Assembly: GCA_004553595.1 (NCBI GenBank) | Contig: SFKZ01000001.1 | Coordinates: 248,001 to 312,000 of the forward strand | Source of the DNA: Methanobrevibacter ruminantium | GTDB lineage: Archaea; Methanobacteriota; Methanobacteria; Methanobacteriales; Methanobacteriaceae | DNA: 64,000 nucleotides | Direction of reading: 5' to 3' | Part shown: positions 9,776-18,958 of the stretch, one piece after another | How the letters are laid out: each line of letters starts with the position of its first letter | Position numbering within the stretch: position 1 is the stretch's first letter | The notes under the pieces: model-generated | Told to the model about the DNA's origin: nothing | What the model saw: the letters and a program-made list of their open reading frames with translations, nothing else | Database searches by the model: none | Program-made: the position numbers and the translations under genes

Positions 9776-11041
9776 TCATTCACTAAAACTAACTCTTTCA
9801 AATTTTTCAGGTTCTAAAATTGATTTAGTAGCATCTATACCTACTTTAGTGGTTGTTCCATCAATTTCAGAAGCTTTTGGATCCAATGAAGAACCTCTGG
9901 CCTTAGGCACGATAATAATGTCATCATCACCTTTCACACGTGTAGCTATTGCATATTCAATGTCTTGAGGATCAAAGATATCAACATCCTCATCAACCAC
10001 TACCACATGCTTCAATGATGGGTGTGCAGCAAGTGCAGCCATGATGATGTTCTTACCATCACCTTCAGTTTGCTTCTTGATTGAAACTGCAGCATGCAAC
10101 CAGCAGCAGCCTCCTTCTGTAAGAACCACATTCTGAACGGTAGGAACGGTATTTTTCACTGCATTGAATATTCTTGGTTCCTGTGGCATGCCTTGAAGCA
10201 ATTTATGTTCAAATCCTGCTGGCAATATTGCATGGTACATTGGATTTTCCTTCTTGATGTACATCTTGCTTAACTTTATAACAGGCTCCTCCCTTACATA
10301 ATCGTAAGTGTCAGTCAAGTCTACAAATGGACCTTCTGGAGCGGTTTCATCGATTAGTATCTTACCTTCAAAGATTATGTCAGCTTCAGGCACATTGATA
10401 CCGTTTTTGCATGTGACGAGTTCCAATTCTCCATCCTTGAATCTGTTTGCAACTTCCATCTCATCAGCATCTATTGGTATTGAAGTGGTACATGCAAGAA
10501 GGATTGCAGGTTCCATACCGATAGCTATTGAAATGTCCAAGTCCTTGCCCATGTCCTTTGCCTTTTGGAAGTATGTGTAAAGGTTTCTTGGCACGATACG
10601 GATAGCCAATTTGTTCTTTTCCAAAACAAGCATTCTGTGGATTGAAGCGTTTTGAACTCCTGTTTCAGGGTCTCTTGCAAATACAACTCCAGCTGTAATG
10701 TATGCGCCACCATCACGCTTGTAATGGGTAAGGATTGGAATCTTTCCTAAATCCACTCTTTTGCTGTTGTATTCATCAGCCAAGTCGATGAACTTTGTTA
10801 CAGGGGTTGGATTGTTCATTCCATCGATTATCTTGTATAAGATCTCATCAACCTGACAGCCAAGAGATTGTGCTATCTTTTCTCTTGTATTGCAGATACC
10901 AGAAACCACCGGGATGTCATATCCCTTTATGTTGTTTAGCATTACAGTGTCCTTTGGATACTTACGAAGCACCTTTGCAGCCTCATATTCAGCATCAAGC
11001 TCTTCGTCAATTTGAATTACATTAATAATGTCTTTAGTCAT
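9776..11041 (-). CDS. UbiD-family decarboxylase
   Basis: This is a UbiD-family decarboxylase, which uses prenylated FMN and reversibly (de)carboxylates unsaturated acids. Recognisable segments are EGPFVDLTDTYD, KLSKMYIKKENPMYHAILPAG, LTEGGCCWLHAAVSIKKQTEG, VVVVDEDVDIFDPQDIEYA, and the C-terminal ARGSSLDPKASEIDGTTTKVGIDAT. Archaea with the modified mevalonate pathway use a UbiD-like enzyme to decarboxylate anhydromevalonate phosphate, so that role is plausible, but the sequence alone does not decide it. The start at 11041 is preferred: GAGTGAT lies six bases upstream, while the alternative GTG three codons earlier overlaps that site. The tandem PurE gene lies just upstream on the same strand, 64 bases away. 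Confidence 0.85.
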   Translation of the reverse strand: MTKDIINVIQIDEELDAEYEAAKVLRKYPKDTVMLNNIKGYDIPVVSGICNTREKIAQSLGCQVDEILYKIIDGMNNPTPVTKFIDLADEYNSKRVDLGKIPILTHYKRDGGAYITAGVVFARDPETGVQNASIHRMLVLEKNKLAIRIVPRNLYTYFQKAKDMGKDLDISIAIGMEPAILLACTTSIPIDADEMEVANRFKDGELELVTCKNGINVPEADIIFEGKILIDETAPEGPFVDLTDTYDYVREEPVIKLSKMYIKKENPMYHAILPAGFEHKLLQGMPQEPRIFNAVKNTVPTVQNVVLTEGGCCWLHAAVSIKKQTEGDGKNIIMAALAAHPSLKHVVVVDEDVDIFDPQDIEYAIATRVKGDDDIIIVPKARGSSLDPKASEIDGTTTKVGIDATKSILEPEKFERVSFSE

Positions 11042-11105
11042 AAAAATCACTCATCTCCCCATTAATTATCAATCAGCATTTATCAGTTCATTAAAATTTC
11101 AACAA

Positions 11106-12110
11106 TCATAAGTCAGCATTCTTGTACTTAATCCATTTCAAGTTCTCTTCTATTTTCTCATCAGAAATTGCAAGGATTTCCCCTGCAACTATTGCTGCAT
11201 TTCTTCCATTGTCTATTCCAACTGTTCCAACAGGCACTCCTGGAGGCATGTTGGCCATAGTGAGCAATGCATCCTGACCATCTAGTTTTTTGGAGCATGG
11301 AACACCAATCACGGGCTTTTCAGTCAATGCAACAACAGATCCGGCTACAAGCGCAGATAAACCGCTTATAGCAATGAACAATTTAGCATTGTTTCTTTTG
11401 CTCATGTAAGTTTCAAAGTCTTTTGCATGTCTTATAGGAGAAATATAATCTAATTTATATTCAATTTGCATTCTTTCAAGAAGGATAGCTACATTTTTAG
11501 CTATTTCCATATCGGAATAGCTTCCTGCAAGTATCATTACATCTGGAGTGTCATCCAACTCTTCAAAATCAATCTTTTCATAATCTTCTTCAGCCAAAAA
11601 GTCCTTTTGGAAGTATTCCCCTTCAAGACTTTCAATAAGCTCCTTTTCACCTGCTTCAACCTTTTTCTGGTATTCTACACGCAAGTCAGATATCCTTTCT
11701 GCAACAGCATCATCATAGCTTGCGATGATTTCTCCTGCAAGTATTGCAGCATTGTCTCCCCTGTTTATTCCAACAGTTGTAACTGCTGTAGGGAAAGGCA
11801 TTTGCACGCAAGCATACAATGCATCGAGGCCTCCAACTGCACCGTCTACAGGAACTCCGATTACAGGTCTGTGAGTGTATGCAGCTATTGCTCCAGGCAA
11901 ATGTGCTGCAAGCCCTGCAATTCCTATGAATACTTCTACACCTTCTTTTGTCGCATCTATAACCAATTTTTTAACTTTATCATGAGTTCTATGTGCTGAC
12001 GCAACCTTTATACTATATGAAATTTGGAGATTTTCTAATATTTTAATAGCTTTTAAAGCTATTTCCTTATCAGATGCACTTCCAAGTATTATCATTACTT
12101 TTGGAATCAT
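11106..12110 (-). CDS. purE: PurE-type AIR carboxylase/mutase, tandem-domain fusion
   Basis: This purine-biosynthesis protein is built from two PurE-like domains. Domain 1 (about residues 1-150) has all the class hallmarks: ILGSASDKE, VASAHRTHDKV with the catalytic His, GIAGLAAHLPGAIAAYTHRPVIGVP and GINRGDNAAILAGEI. Domain 2 (about 185-334) keeps the fold (MILAGSYSDMEIAK, PVIGVPCSKKLDGQDALL, GIDNGRNAAIVAGEI). However, SAHRT reads SPIRH and the HLPG loop reads ALVAG, so it probably cannot catalyse. Normal PurE proteins are about 160 residues long and form octamers, so the fusion may supply two subunits per chain. AGGAG lies before the ATG. The UbiD gene follows in the same direction. Confidence 0.88.
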   Translation of the reverse strand: MIPKVMIILGSASDKEIALKAIKILENLQISYSIKVASAHRTHDKVKKLVIDATKEGVEVFIGIAGLAAHLPGAIAAYTHRPVIGVPVDGAVGGLDALYACVQMPFPTAVTTVGINRGDNAAILAGEIIASYDDAVAERISDLRVEYQKKVEAGEKELIESLEGEYFQKDFLAEEDYEKIDFEELDDTPDVMILAGSYSDMEIAKNVAILLERMQIEYKLDYISPIRHAKDFETYMSKRNNAKLFIAISGLSALVAGSVVALTEKPVIGVPCSKKLDGQDALLTMANMPPGVPVGTVGIDNGRNAAIVAGEILAISDEKIEENLKWIKYKNADL

Positions 12111-12387
12111 TTAATTTCTCCTTTATACTTTATCAAATTAGAAAATTACAACATTAATTTACGATATGTTTATATTTATTATTACTAATATATAATATTT
12201 AATTTAATTTATTATAGAATCAAATTAGGTTATTTTTAAAATTATTTATTAAAAAAATCAATAAAACATTTAATTAAATTTAATAAAGATAATTAATAAA
12301 CATTATATAAAATAATGCTTTGTTATCAGTTTTTTTAATTTTTTTATCGCTTAAAATATTTTAATTATTTAAGAATGCAGTGATCTT

Positions 12388-14133
12388 ATGAGTTATGATT
12401 TTAAATTTTCAGTTCTCATGCCTATTTATAATGTAGAAAAATATCTTTCAGAATCAATTGATTCTTTAATAAACCAATCTATTGGTTTTGAACAAAATGT
12501 AGAGTTAGTAATAATAGATGATGGAAGTCCTGATAGTTCTAAAGATATAGCATTAAAATATCAGGAAACATATCCTAATAACATTAAAGTATTTTCTAAA
12601 TCAAACGGTGGGCAAGCTAGTGCATTTAATTTTGGATTAGATCATCTTCATGGAAAATATATTAGTTTCCTTGATAGTGATGATTTTCTTAGTTCAAACA
12701 CACTTTTGGAAGTTTATAATTTTTTTGAACAGCACTATGATGAAATTGATTTAGTTTCTATTCCTGTAATGTTTTTTGAAAGAAGAAGTGGAGGGCACAT
12801 GTTAAATTATAAATTTGATTCTACACGTGTCATTGATTTAATTAAAGAGCCGTACTATCCACAATTATCCATTGCTTCTGCATTTATAAAAAATGAATCC
12901 TTAAAAGGTTTAGAATTTAACACGGAATTAATTGCCGGTTATGATACTTTAATGGTTAATAAAATTTTATTACAAAAGAAAAAATATGGTGTTATAAGCT
13001 CTTGTTATTATAATTATAGAAAAAGATTGGACGCTACATCAACCATCGATAATTATAAGCAAAATAGAGAATTTTTTACTCATAGCTTAAAAAATTTAGA
13101 TATTAATCTAATGGATTATTATAAAGAAAAAATAGGGAATGTCCCTAAGTTTATTCAATATGTAGTAGCTTATGATGTGCAATGGTTTTATACAATTTCT
13201 AATCTTCCAGAGTATTTTACAAAAGATGAAACAAATGAGTTTTGGGAGACTTTCTATCATGTTTTAAGTTATATTGATGAAGATGTTTTAAATGATTCTC
13301 GCATTATCAGGAGAAATTATGTAAGATCTTTTTTAATGTATTTAAAAAACAAAAAAGAGTTCCATATAGACACTGTTGAAGATCAAAGTGAAATCTATCT
13401 AAAATCTGGAGAATATACAATCAATAATTTACATAATCATAGAATCTATATAGATAGCATAAGAATAAAAGAGAATATTTTAAGAATTTATGGAACCTTT
13501 ACAAGTTCATGTGATTCCAGCACATTAAAATTTAAAGCTATTAAAACCCTTCCAAATGGAGAAAAGGAAATTTTTAATGAAGTTGATGAATTTGTAGGGG
13601 ATGATTCCTATACTATAAGAATTTTAGGAATTGATTGGTATTTCAAGCATTACTTCAATTTTGAAATACCTGTCGAAAAGGAAGAATCAAAAATCGAATT
13701 GAAAATACTTTATAATGAAAATGACAAGGAAATTTGGATGAAGAATAAAACCACATTTAGAGAGTCTAGTATACTAGCTGACATGATTAATTATTATGTT
13801 GAAGATTCTAGAATTATATCATTCAAGGAAAATTCCTTTAATATATGTCCTTATTCCTTTGAAAAAGCTCATGAACTTAAACAGGAATTACTCTTATATA
13901 TTCAAGATATTTTAGAAAGTGAAAAGAATTTAAAAAGAGAAAACAAGATTTTAAATAAGGATAATAAGAAATTAAACAACAAAAACCAATCTTTAAACAA
14001 GAAAAATGAGAAATTGAAGGCACAATTAAAGAAATCTAATGATAAAAACAAGGAAATTCTAAACTCTACTAGTTGGAAAATCACCAAACCTATTAGAATG
14101 CCTAAATTGCTCATTAAAAAGATGAAAAAATAA
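12388..14133 (+). CDS. GT2 family glycosyltransferase with C-terminal coiled coil
   Basis: This cytoplasmic glycosyltransferase of family GT2 has a 581-residue chain. The catalytic domain occupies the first ~230 residues (FSVLMPIYNVEKYLSESIDS, LVIIDDGSPDSS, GKYISFLDSDDFLS). A middle region of about 270 residues matches the middle of the broken fusion at 6092-8693; compare SGEYTINNLHNHRIYIDSI with SGNYTINRLEKHRIFFDII. The last ~80 residues are a Lys/Asn-rich coiled coil ending in NSTSWKITKPIR, a tail often seen in multidomain surface-polysaccharide transferases. GTGATC lies just upstream of the ATG. The 12111-12387 gap before it is AT-rich and holds only this gene's and purE's promoters. The acceptor is unknown; the link to the gpsA cluster is inferred from the shared middle domain. 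Confidence 0.85.
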   Translation: MSYDFKFSVLMPIYNVEKYLSESIDSLINQSIGFEQNVELVIIDDGSPDSSKDIALKYQETYPNNIKVFSKSNGGQASAFNFGLDHLHGKYISFLDSDDFLSSNTLLEVYNFFEQHYDEIDLVSIPVMFFERRSGGHMLNYKFDSTRVIDLIKEPYYPQLSIASAFIKNESLKGLEFNTELIAGYDTLMVNKILLQKKKYGVISSCYYNYRKRLDATSTIDNYKQNREFFTHSLKNLDINLMDYYKEKIGNVPKFIQYVVAYDVQWFYTISNLPEYFTKDETNEFWETFYHVLSYIDEDVLNDSRIIRRNYVRSFLMYLKNKKEFHIDTVEDQSEIYLKSGEYTINNLHNHRIYIDSIRIKENILRIYGTFTSSCDSSTLKFKAIKTLPNGEKEIFNEVDEFVGDDSYTIRILGIDWYFKHYFNFEIPVEKEESKIELKILYNENDKEIWMKNKTTFRESSILADMINYYVEDSRIISFKENSFNICPYSFEKAHELKQELLLYIQDILESEKNLKRENKILNKDNKKLNNKNQSLNKKNEKLKAQLKKSNDKNKEILNSTSWKITKPIRMPKLLIKKMKK

Positions 14134-14363
14134 ATTCATAGACATTACATTAAAAATATGAAAGAATAATAATTTTTTATTTTTTCATATTTTATTTTCA
14201 TTCTATTTTATTTCACTATATTCAACTTTTTCATATTTTCATACTCTTTTAATTTTTTTCATGAAGTTATTACAAAAATATGAAAAATTTAATAAATAAT
14301 AATAATAAAAATAATTGATGTAGAAAACTTTATCTCATATAGTTTTCGTACTTGAGGTGTTTT

Positions 14364-15701
14364 ATGTTAAACAAATTTTTTAAATTAGACGAAAATAATA
14401 CTGATCTAAAAACTGAGTTACTTGCTGGTTTAACCACATTTTTAGCAATGGCTTACATTTTAGGTGTAAACCCTAACATGCTAGCTGAAGGTGGAATGCC
14501 TGCAACAGGAGTATTTTTCGCAACTGCTCTTGCTTCAGGGGTCTCTTGTATCATCATGGGTCTTATTTCAAAATACCCTGTTGGTCTTGCTCCTGGTATG
14601 GGTATGAATGCATTGTTTACCTATACAATTATCTTAACTATGGGTAACACTTGGGAAACTGCACTTGCAGCTGTATTTGTTTCAAGTATAATCTTTTTAT
14701 TAATTACCATTTCCGGTTTAAGGGAAGCTATTCTCAACGCACTTCCATTTGACTTAAAATTAGCAATTGGTGCTGGTATTGGTTTCTTCTTAGCATTTAT
14801 CGGATTGAAAGGTGCTGGAATTATCGTAGCTGACCCTGCTACTTTAGTAGGTATGGGTACCATCTTATCCGCTCCTGCACTTTTAGCAGTAATTGGTATT
14901 TTACTTACCTTAATCTTATACATTAAAAAAGTACCTGCAGCTGTATTCCTTGGTTTAGTAATAACTGCAATTTTAGGTGTAATCTTTACCTTATTCGGTT
15001 TCGGTGCTGGAGATCCTATTATGCCTGCTATTCCTGCAGAATTCGTATCATTCAGTTTTGATACCTCTGTAGTTGGTGCATTTGCAACTGGATTTACCCA
15101 ATTATTCTCCAACATCCCTAACTTGATCATGATTTTATTCTCTTTATTATTCGTGACTTTCTTTGATACTACTGGAACCTTGATTCCATTAGCAAATCAA
15201 TGTGGTTTCGTTGATGAAGAAGGTAACGCTGAAGGTATTGACAAAGCTTTCCTCGGGGACGCTATCAGTGGAATCATTGGTGCTATTTTAGGTACTTCAA
15301 CCTTAACTGCATACGTAGAAAGTGCAACCGGTATCGGTCTTGGTGGTAGAACTGGTTTAACCGCTGTATTCACCGGTATCTTCTTCTTACTCGCACTTAT
15401 CTTTGCTCCTACCGTTTTAGCATTGTTTACTTCTTCTGTAACTGCTGCAGCATTAGTAATTGTAGGTATCTTAATGATCGTACAATTAAAAGAAGTGGAC
15501 TGGGACAACATGGTTGTAGCTGCTTCCGTATTCATGACAATCATCATGATGCTTTTAACCTACTCCATTTCCTTAGGTATCGCATGGGGATTCGTCACTT
15601 ACGCAATTGCATCCATTGCTACCGGTAAAGCTAAAGAGTTCAGTTGGATTATGTGGATTATGGTAATCATATTCGCATTATACGTATTCTTCGGACTCTA
15701 G
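14364..15701 (+). CDS. NCS2 family purine permease, AzgA-like
   Basis: This membrane transporter, probably for adenine, guanine or hypoxanthine, is of the AzgA branch of the NCS2 family (proton symport). It has about 445 residues and 12-14 hydrophobic segments. Family landmarks are ELLAGLTTFLAMAYILGVNP, GLAPGMGMNALFTYTI, GAGIGFFLAFIGLKGAGI and TFFDTTGTLIPLANQ. The ATG at 14364 is preceded by GAGGTG four bases upstream. An in-frame TTG at 14352 overlaps that ribosome site and is rejected. Codon use is biased toward a few codons (GGT, GCT, ACC), suggesting high expression. It stands alone and ends at a strong hairpin terminator. Confidence 0.9.
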   Translation: MLNKFFKLDENNTDLKTELLAGLTTFLAMAYILGVNPNMLAEGGMPATGVFFATALASGVSCIIMGLISKYPVGLAPGMGMNALFTYTIILTMGNTWETALAAVFVSSIIFLLITISGLREAILNALPFDLKLAIGAGIGFFLAFIGLKGAGIIVADPATLVGMGTILSAPALLAVIGILLTLILYIKKVPAAVFLGLVITAILGVIFTLFGFGAGDPIMPAIPAEFVSFSFDTSVVGAFATGFTQLFSNIPNLIMILFSLLFVTFFDTTGTLIPLANQCGFVDEEGNAEGIDKAFLGDAISGIIGAILGTSTLTAYVESATGIGLGGRTGLTAVFTGIFFLLALIFAPTVLALFTSSVTAAALVIVGILMIVQLKEVDWDNMVVAASVFMTIIMMLLTYSISLGIAWGFVTYAIASIATGKAKEFSWIMWIMVIIFALYVFFGL

Positions 15702-15713
15702 TTGTAGAAAAAT

Positions 15714-15746
15714 AGTTATCACTTTTGTGATAACTTTCTTTTTTTC
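15714..15746 (+). terminator. hairpin terminator after the purine permease
   Basis: AGTTATCAC and GTGATAACT form a nine-base stem around a TTTT loop at 15714-15735. A T-rich tract with a run of seven T follows. It lies 12 bases after the permease stop codon. The same stem sequence recurs at 26071-26092 and, shorter, at 36087-36106. Confidence 0.8.
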
Positions 15747-15990
15747 TATTTTATTATTTTCAATAATTTTTTTAAACCTTTCATAGCTATTTTTTTCATT
15801 TTCTTCCAATTATTTTCGAAGCATTTTCATAGCTATTTTTGACTATTTCATTTCAATAATTACGAACTTAACCCGTCTAATTTTTAAAAAAAATAATAAG
15901 GTTTATACATTCTTAAAACATAATAATAATATTATAGTATTTTGAAATTCTATGAGATTTTAAATCAATTCATGTTAAAGAGGTGAAAAA

Positions 15991-17709
15991 GTGTCTTGGC
16001 TAGTAGTGATTTTAGTGTTTTTGCTTGCTTCAATCAAAACAACTAAGGGTTCTGACAAATCAGTATCCATTGTTATTCCTGCATACAATGAAGAGGCTAC
16101 TGTTGCTAAAGTGGTTAGCGTAGCTCGCAAGTTGTCATATGTAGATGAGGTTATCGTAGTTGATGATGGATCCACTGACAGAACTGTAGAGGAAGCGGAA
16201 AATGCTGGAGCTACTGTAATAAGCCACATAATGAATGAAGGTAAAGGTTCAGCAATCAAGACAGGATTTAAATACTCTCATGGAAATATTGTAGCTTTTA
16301 TTGATGCAGACGTTTCAAACTTCACTTCAGAAAAGATAGATAAGATTATCAGGCCGATTCTAGAGGATAGAACAGACATTACAAAAACCAAGTTTGCAAG
16401 GGAAAGCGGCCGTGTAACAGAGCTTACTGCAAAGCCTCTTTTAGGGTTATTCTTCCCAGAACTTGATTATGAACAGCCTTTAAGCGGCCAGTTTGCAGGT
16501 AAGCGCTCTGCATTGAATAAAATAAGATTTGAAAAGGATTACGGTGTGGATGTTGGTATCGTATTGGATGCTGATGTTCACGGAATAAAGATTTTGGAAG
16601 TTGATATTGGAGACATTTGCCACGACATGTCCCCGCTTGCCGATTTAAACAAGATGGCTAATGAAGTTGTTAGAACCATTATTGACAGAGCTGTGGAATA
16701 CGGCCGTGTCACAATGATGGACAAATTGGGAAACTATATTAGAATGGCCATTATGGGATTGTCCTTAATCATTTTAGGGCTTTTCATGATATTCTTCGTC
16801 CCATTCATACCTGTTTTAATCTCTGTATTTGTTGCATTTATCGGTGTTGTTCTGGCTGTATTTTATTTCTTGCGTATTATTAGAAGGTCCATACCTATTC
16901 TAAAGAAAAGCAATACTCGGGCGTCATTGCAATCATTTGTAAGAATGCATTTCCCATTGATTGTTGCAGGATTGATTTTGATATTGATGCTTTCCACATT
17001 CTTATCTGCAGCTAGTTTCGATGATGGAAAAATCTCAGTAGAGCTTACATCAAGAAACTTCGTTTATGCTCCATCTGACCATAACCAGCAAACCATTTCT
17101 GTAAGAGGGCCATATACTATTGACAGTGCTTTAGAGAATGAAACAAACATATTGAGGGTTCCTCATGATGCATTGAGTACGTTGGAAATGTCTGAAAATG
17201 ATACAATGATTATTGACGGCAAGTCATATCTTATAAACGGCATAAAAGAAGGGGATAATGGAGACAGATTCAGATTGCCTTCAAAGGTAAAACGTGAATT
17301 GGATCTCTCTGATGGTGAGGTAATACCAAACAGTCACTTGACAGAATCTTTCCAGAACATAACCGTAATGCATAATATTCAATTCAATAACTTAAGTGAT
17401 GTGATGGAAGGATTTGTGGAATTCGACATCAGTTCAAAATCTACAAACGCAACCTTCTTCAATTTGACTTTAGATAATGAATCCATCTTGTCTTCAGTTG
17501 GAAACTTTGATAAGGATTCAAGCTATTCAATTTCATATGATGGAAGCATCATGTGCACATTTGATTATGATGATGTGAAAAATGGAAATCTCACATTCAC
17601 CTTTGATGGAAAGGATGGAATGATAGAGTTTGAAAATAGAAACAGCACTTCTATCAGAAATTATGTTCCAAGCGATAAGGATTCATTTGTACAGCTAAAA
17701 TCACTTTAA
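15991..17709 (+). CDS. GT2 family membrane glycosyltransferase with extracytoplasmic C-terminal domain
   Basis: The protein starts with a hydrophobic stretch (WLVVILVFLLASI). It continues with a GT2 domain of the polyprenyl-phosphate or glucosyl-3-phosphoglycerate synthase type: VSIVIPAYNEEATVAKVV, EVIVVDDGSTDRTVEEAE, NEGKGSAIKTGF and FIDADVSNF. After about residue 250 come two adjacent membrane segments, a basic loop and a third segment near 325-345. A beta-rich, Asn-rich domain of about 220 residues, probably outside the membrane, follows. The start is a GTG with GAGGTG five bases upstream, a clear choice. The donor and acceptor cannot be told. The large exterior domain is unusual for this glycosyltransferase type and resembles nothing I recognise. 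Confidence 0.8.
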   Translation: MSWLVVILVFLLASIKTTKGSDKSVSIVIPAYNEEATVAKVVSVARKLSYVDEVIVVDDGSTDRTVEEAENAGATVISHIMNEGKGSAIKTGFKYSHGNIVAFIDADVSNFTSEKIDKIIRPILEDRTDITKTKFARESGRVTELTAKPLLGLFFPELDYEQPLSGQFAGKRSALNKIRFEKDYGVDVGIVLDADVHGIKILEVDIGDICHDMSPLADLNKMANEVVRTIIDRAVEYGRVTMMDKLGNYIRMAIMGLSLIILGLFMIFFVPFIPVLISVFVAFIGVVLAVFYFLRIIRRSIPILKKSNTRASLQSFVRMHFPLIVAGLILILMLSTFLSAASFDDGKISVELTSRNFVYAPSDHNQQTISVRGPYTIDSALENETNILRVPHDALSTLEMSENDTMIIDGKSYLINGIKEGDNGDRFRLPSKVKRELDLSDGEVIPNSHLTESFQNITVMHNIQFNNLSDVMEGFVEFDISSKSTNATFFNLTLDNESILSSVGNFDKDSSYSISYDGSIMCTFDYDDVKNGNLTFTFDGKDGMIEFENRNSTSIRNYVPSDKDSFVQLKSL

Positions 17710-17767
17710 TGATTCAAAATTTCATTTATTTATTTTTTTACAATTTTTTATTTTAATAGGGATTATA

Positions 17768-18148
17768 ATGGAAATCACAGGAATAGTCACAACAGGATTG
17801 GGAAAGGCAGCATATTTTTTAGGCCAGGATTTTTATAAGGACCAATTTAGGGAAAAATGCGGATTCACCCCATTTCCTGGAACCTTGAACCTCATTGTAG
17901 AAGAGGATAAGCTTGAGGATATACGATTAATGAAAAACAGCTGCAAGAATCTTATAAAGCCGGATCAAGGATTCGGTGCAGTAAGGTATATTCGAGCTCA
18001 TCTAAACAAGGACATTGAAGGAGCCATTGTATTTCCAGACAAGACAACCCATGATGAGAATTATTTGGAATTCATATCCAAGGACAAGTTAAGGGACAAA
18101 TACAATTTCAAAGATGGAGATGAAGTGACTTTAACCATTGATATCTGA
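17768..18148 (+). CDS. ribK: CTP-dependent archaeal riboflavin kinase
   Basis: This small archaeal enzyme phosphorylates riboflavin to FMN using CTP rather than ATP. Its 126 residues fit the DUF120/RibK family, including the N-terminal ITGIVTTGLGKAAYFLGQ, the FREKCGFTPFPGTLNLIV signature and the C-terminal strand GDEVTLTIDI. FMN supply matters here for F420-linked and flavin enzymes and for the prenylated FMN of the UbiD protein. It lies 58 bases after the glycosyltransferase and 35 bases before the EF-hand/zinc-ribbon gene, so the three may form one transcript. A ribosome site is less obvious than in its neighbours (ATAGGGATTATA). Confidence 0.9.
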   Translation: MEITGIVTTGLGKAAYFLGQDFYKDQFREKCGFTPFPGTLNLIVEEDKLEDIRLMKNSCKNLIKPDQGFGAVRYIRAHLNKDIEGAIVFPDKTTHDENYLEFISKDKLRDKYNFKDGDEVTLTIDI

Positions 18149-18183
18149 TTTTTATTAGGACTTTTATAAAAGGGGGGTAATTC

Positions 18184-18855
18184 ATGTCAAGCATAGAAGA
18201 TTGGATAAATCAATTTAATGAAATGAACATCATCAAGAGAATTATAGTTGGATGCTGTGCAGTTTATTTGATCTTAATGATAATCACTCTTTTAGGCCAT
18301 GCATTTTTAGGAATTCCATGGGATTCATTTACAGAGGAATCACCGACCGATTACACTGATTTTGTAGACTTAGACCTTGATGGAGATGGCGGTTTGAGTT
18401 TTTATGAAGTGAGAGACTATGACCATGATTCAGAATTCACTGTTTCAGACTCTGAATTATACAGTATCTTCGAGGATTGCGATAAAAACGGCAATGGTCT
18501 GCTTATAGGTGGAGAATATGACCATTATGTAATCAGTGTAAAAAATCATCTCAAGGATTTGAAGGCACAAAAGGAAAAAGCACAAAGGGAAGCTCAAGAA
18601 AGGGCTAAAAAATCTTCAAGTTCCTCATCAAGCTCTAGTTCCAGTCATAGCTATTCAAGCAATTATGATAGTTATGATGGCGCTGAAACATGTCCAAACT
18701 GTGGAAGTGAAGCTATTTATTCCACTGGTAACGGTTATAGATGCGCTGAATGCGGATATTCCATAAACAATCCAGATGACTTGAACTTGAATTATGAAGA
18801 GGGCTATTATGAATTAATGCTCCCTTCGTTTATTTATTCTATGAATAACGTTTAA
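18184..18855 (+). CDS. membrane protein with EF-hand-like loops, Ser-rich linker and zinc ribbon
   Basis: Not a family I recognise. It has 223 residues with an unusual order of parts. A short N-terminal amphipathic stretch is followed by one membrane segment (RIIVGCCAVYLILMIITLLG). Next come two EF-hand-like calcium loops (DLDLDGDGGLSFYEV and DCDKNGNGLLIGGEYDHY), a charged helix rich in Lys/Glu/Gln and a run of about fifteen Ser. Near residues 175-200 is a C4 zinc ribbon (CPNCGSEAIYSTGNGYRCAECG), then an acidic tail. A GGGGGG-T ribosome site lies upstream. The topology predicts that the calcium-binding loops and the ribbon lie on the same side of the membrane. Function unknown; calcium-responsive sensing or scaffolding is only a guess. 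Confidence 0.7.
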   Translation: MSSIEDWINQFNEMNIIKRIIVGCCAVYLILMIITLLGHAFLGIPWDSFTEESPTDYTDFVDLDLDGDGGLSFYEVRDYDHDSEFTVSDSELYSIFEDCDKNGNGLLIGGEYDHYVISVKNHLKDLKAQKEKAQREAQERAKKSSSSSSSSSSSHSYSSNYDSYDGAETCPNCGSEAIYSTGNGYRCAECGYSINNPDDLNLNYEEGYYELMLPSFIYSMNNV

Positions 18856-18864
18856 AGATTTAGA

Positions 18865-18900
18865 TAGTAAATTTAATATTTACTATTTTTTCTATTTTTT
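18865..18900 (+). terminator. hairpin terminator
   Basis: TAGTAAAT and ATTTACTA pair around a five-base loop (18865-18885) and are followed by a T-rich tract. It sits ten bases after the zinc-ribbon gene's stop codon. Confidence 0.7.
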
Positions 18901-18958
18901 TATTATTAAAATCGAAGCTATTGCTTTATCCATCTATTTTTAAAATAAGCAAATTTAA

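Noticed and set aside
14621..15547. Open frames opposite the purine permease
   Set aside because: They are mirror translations of a strongly codon-biased membrane protein and have no ribosome sites.
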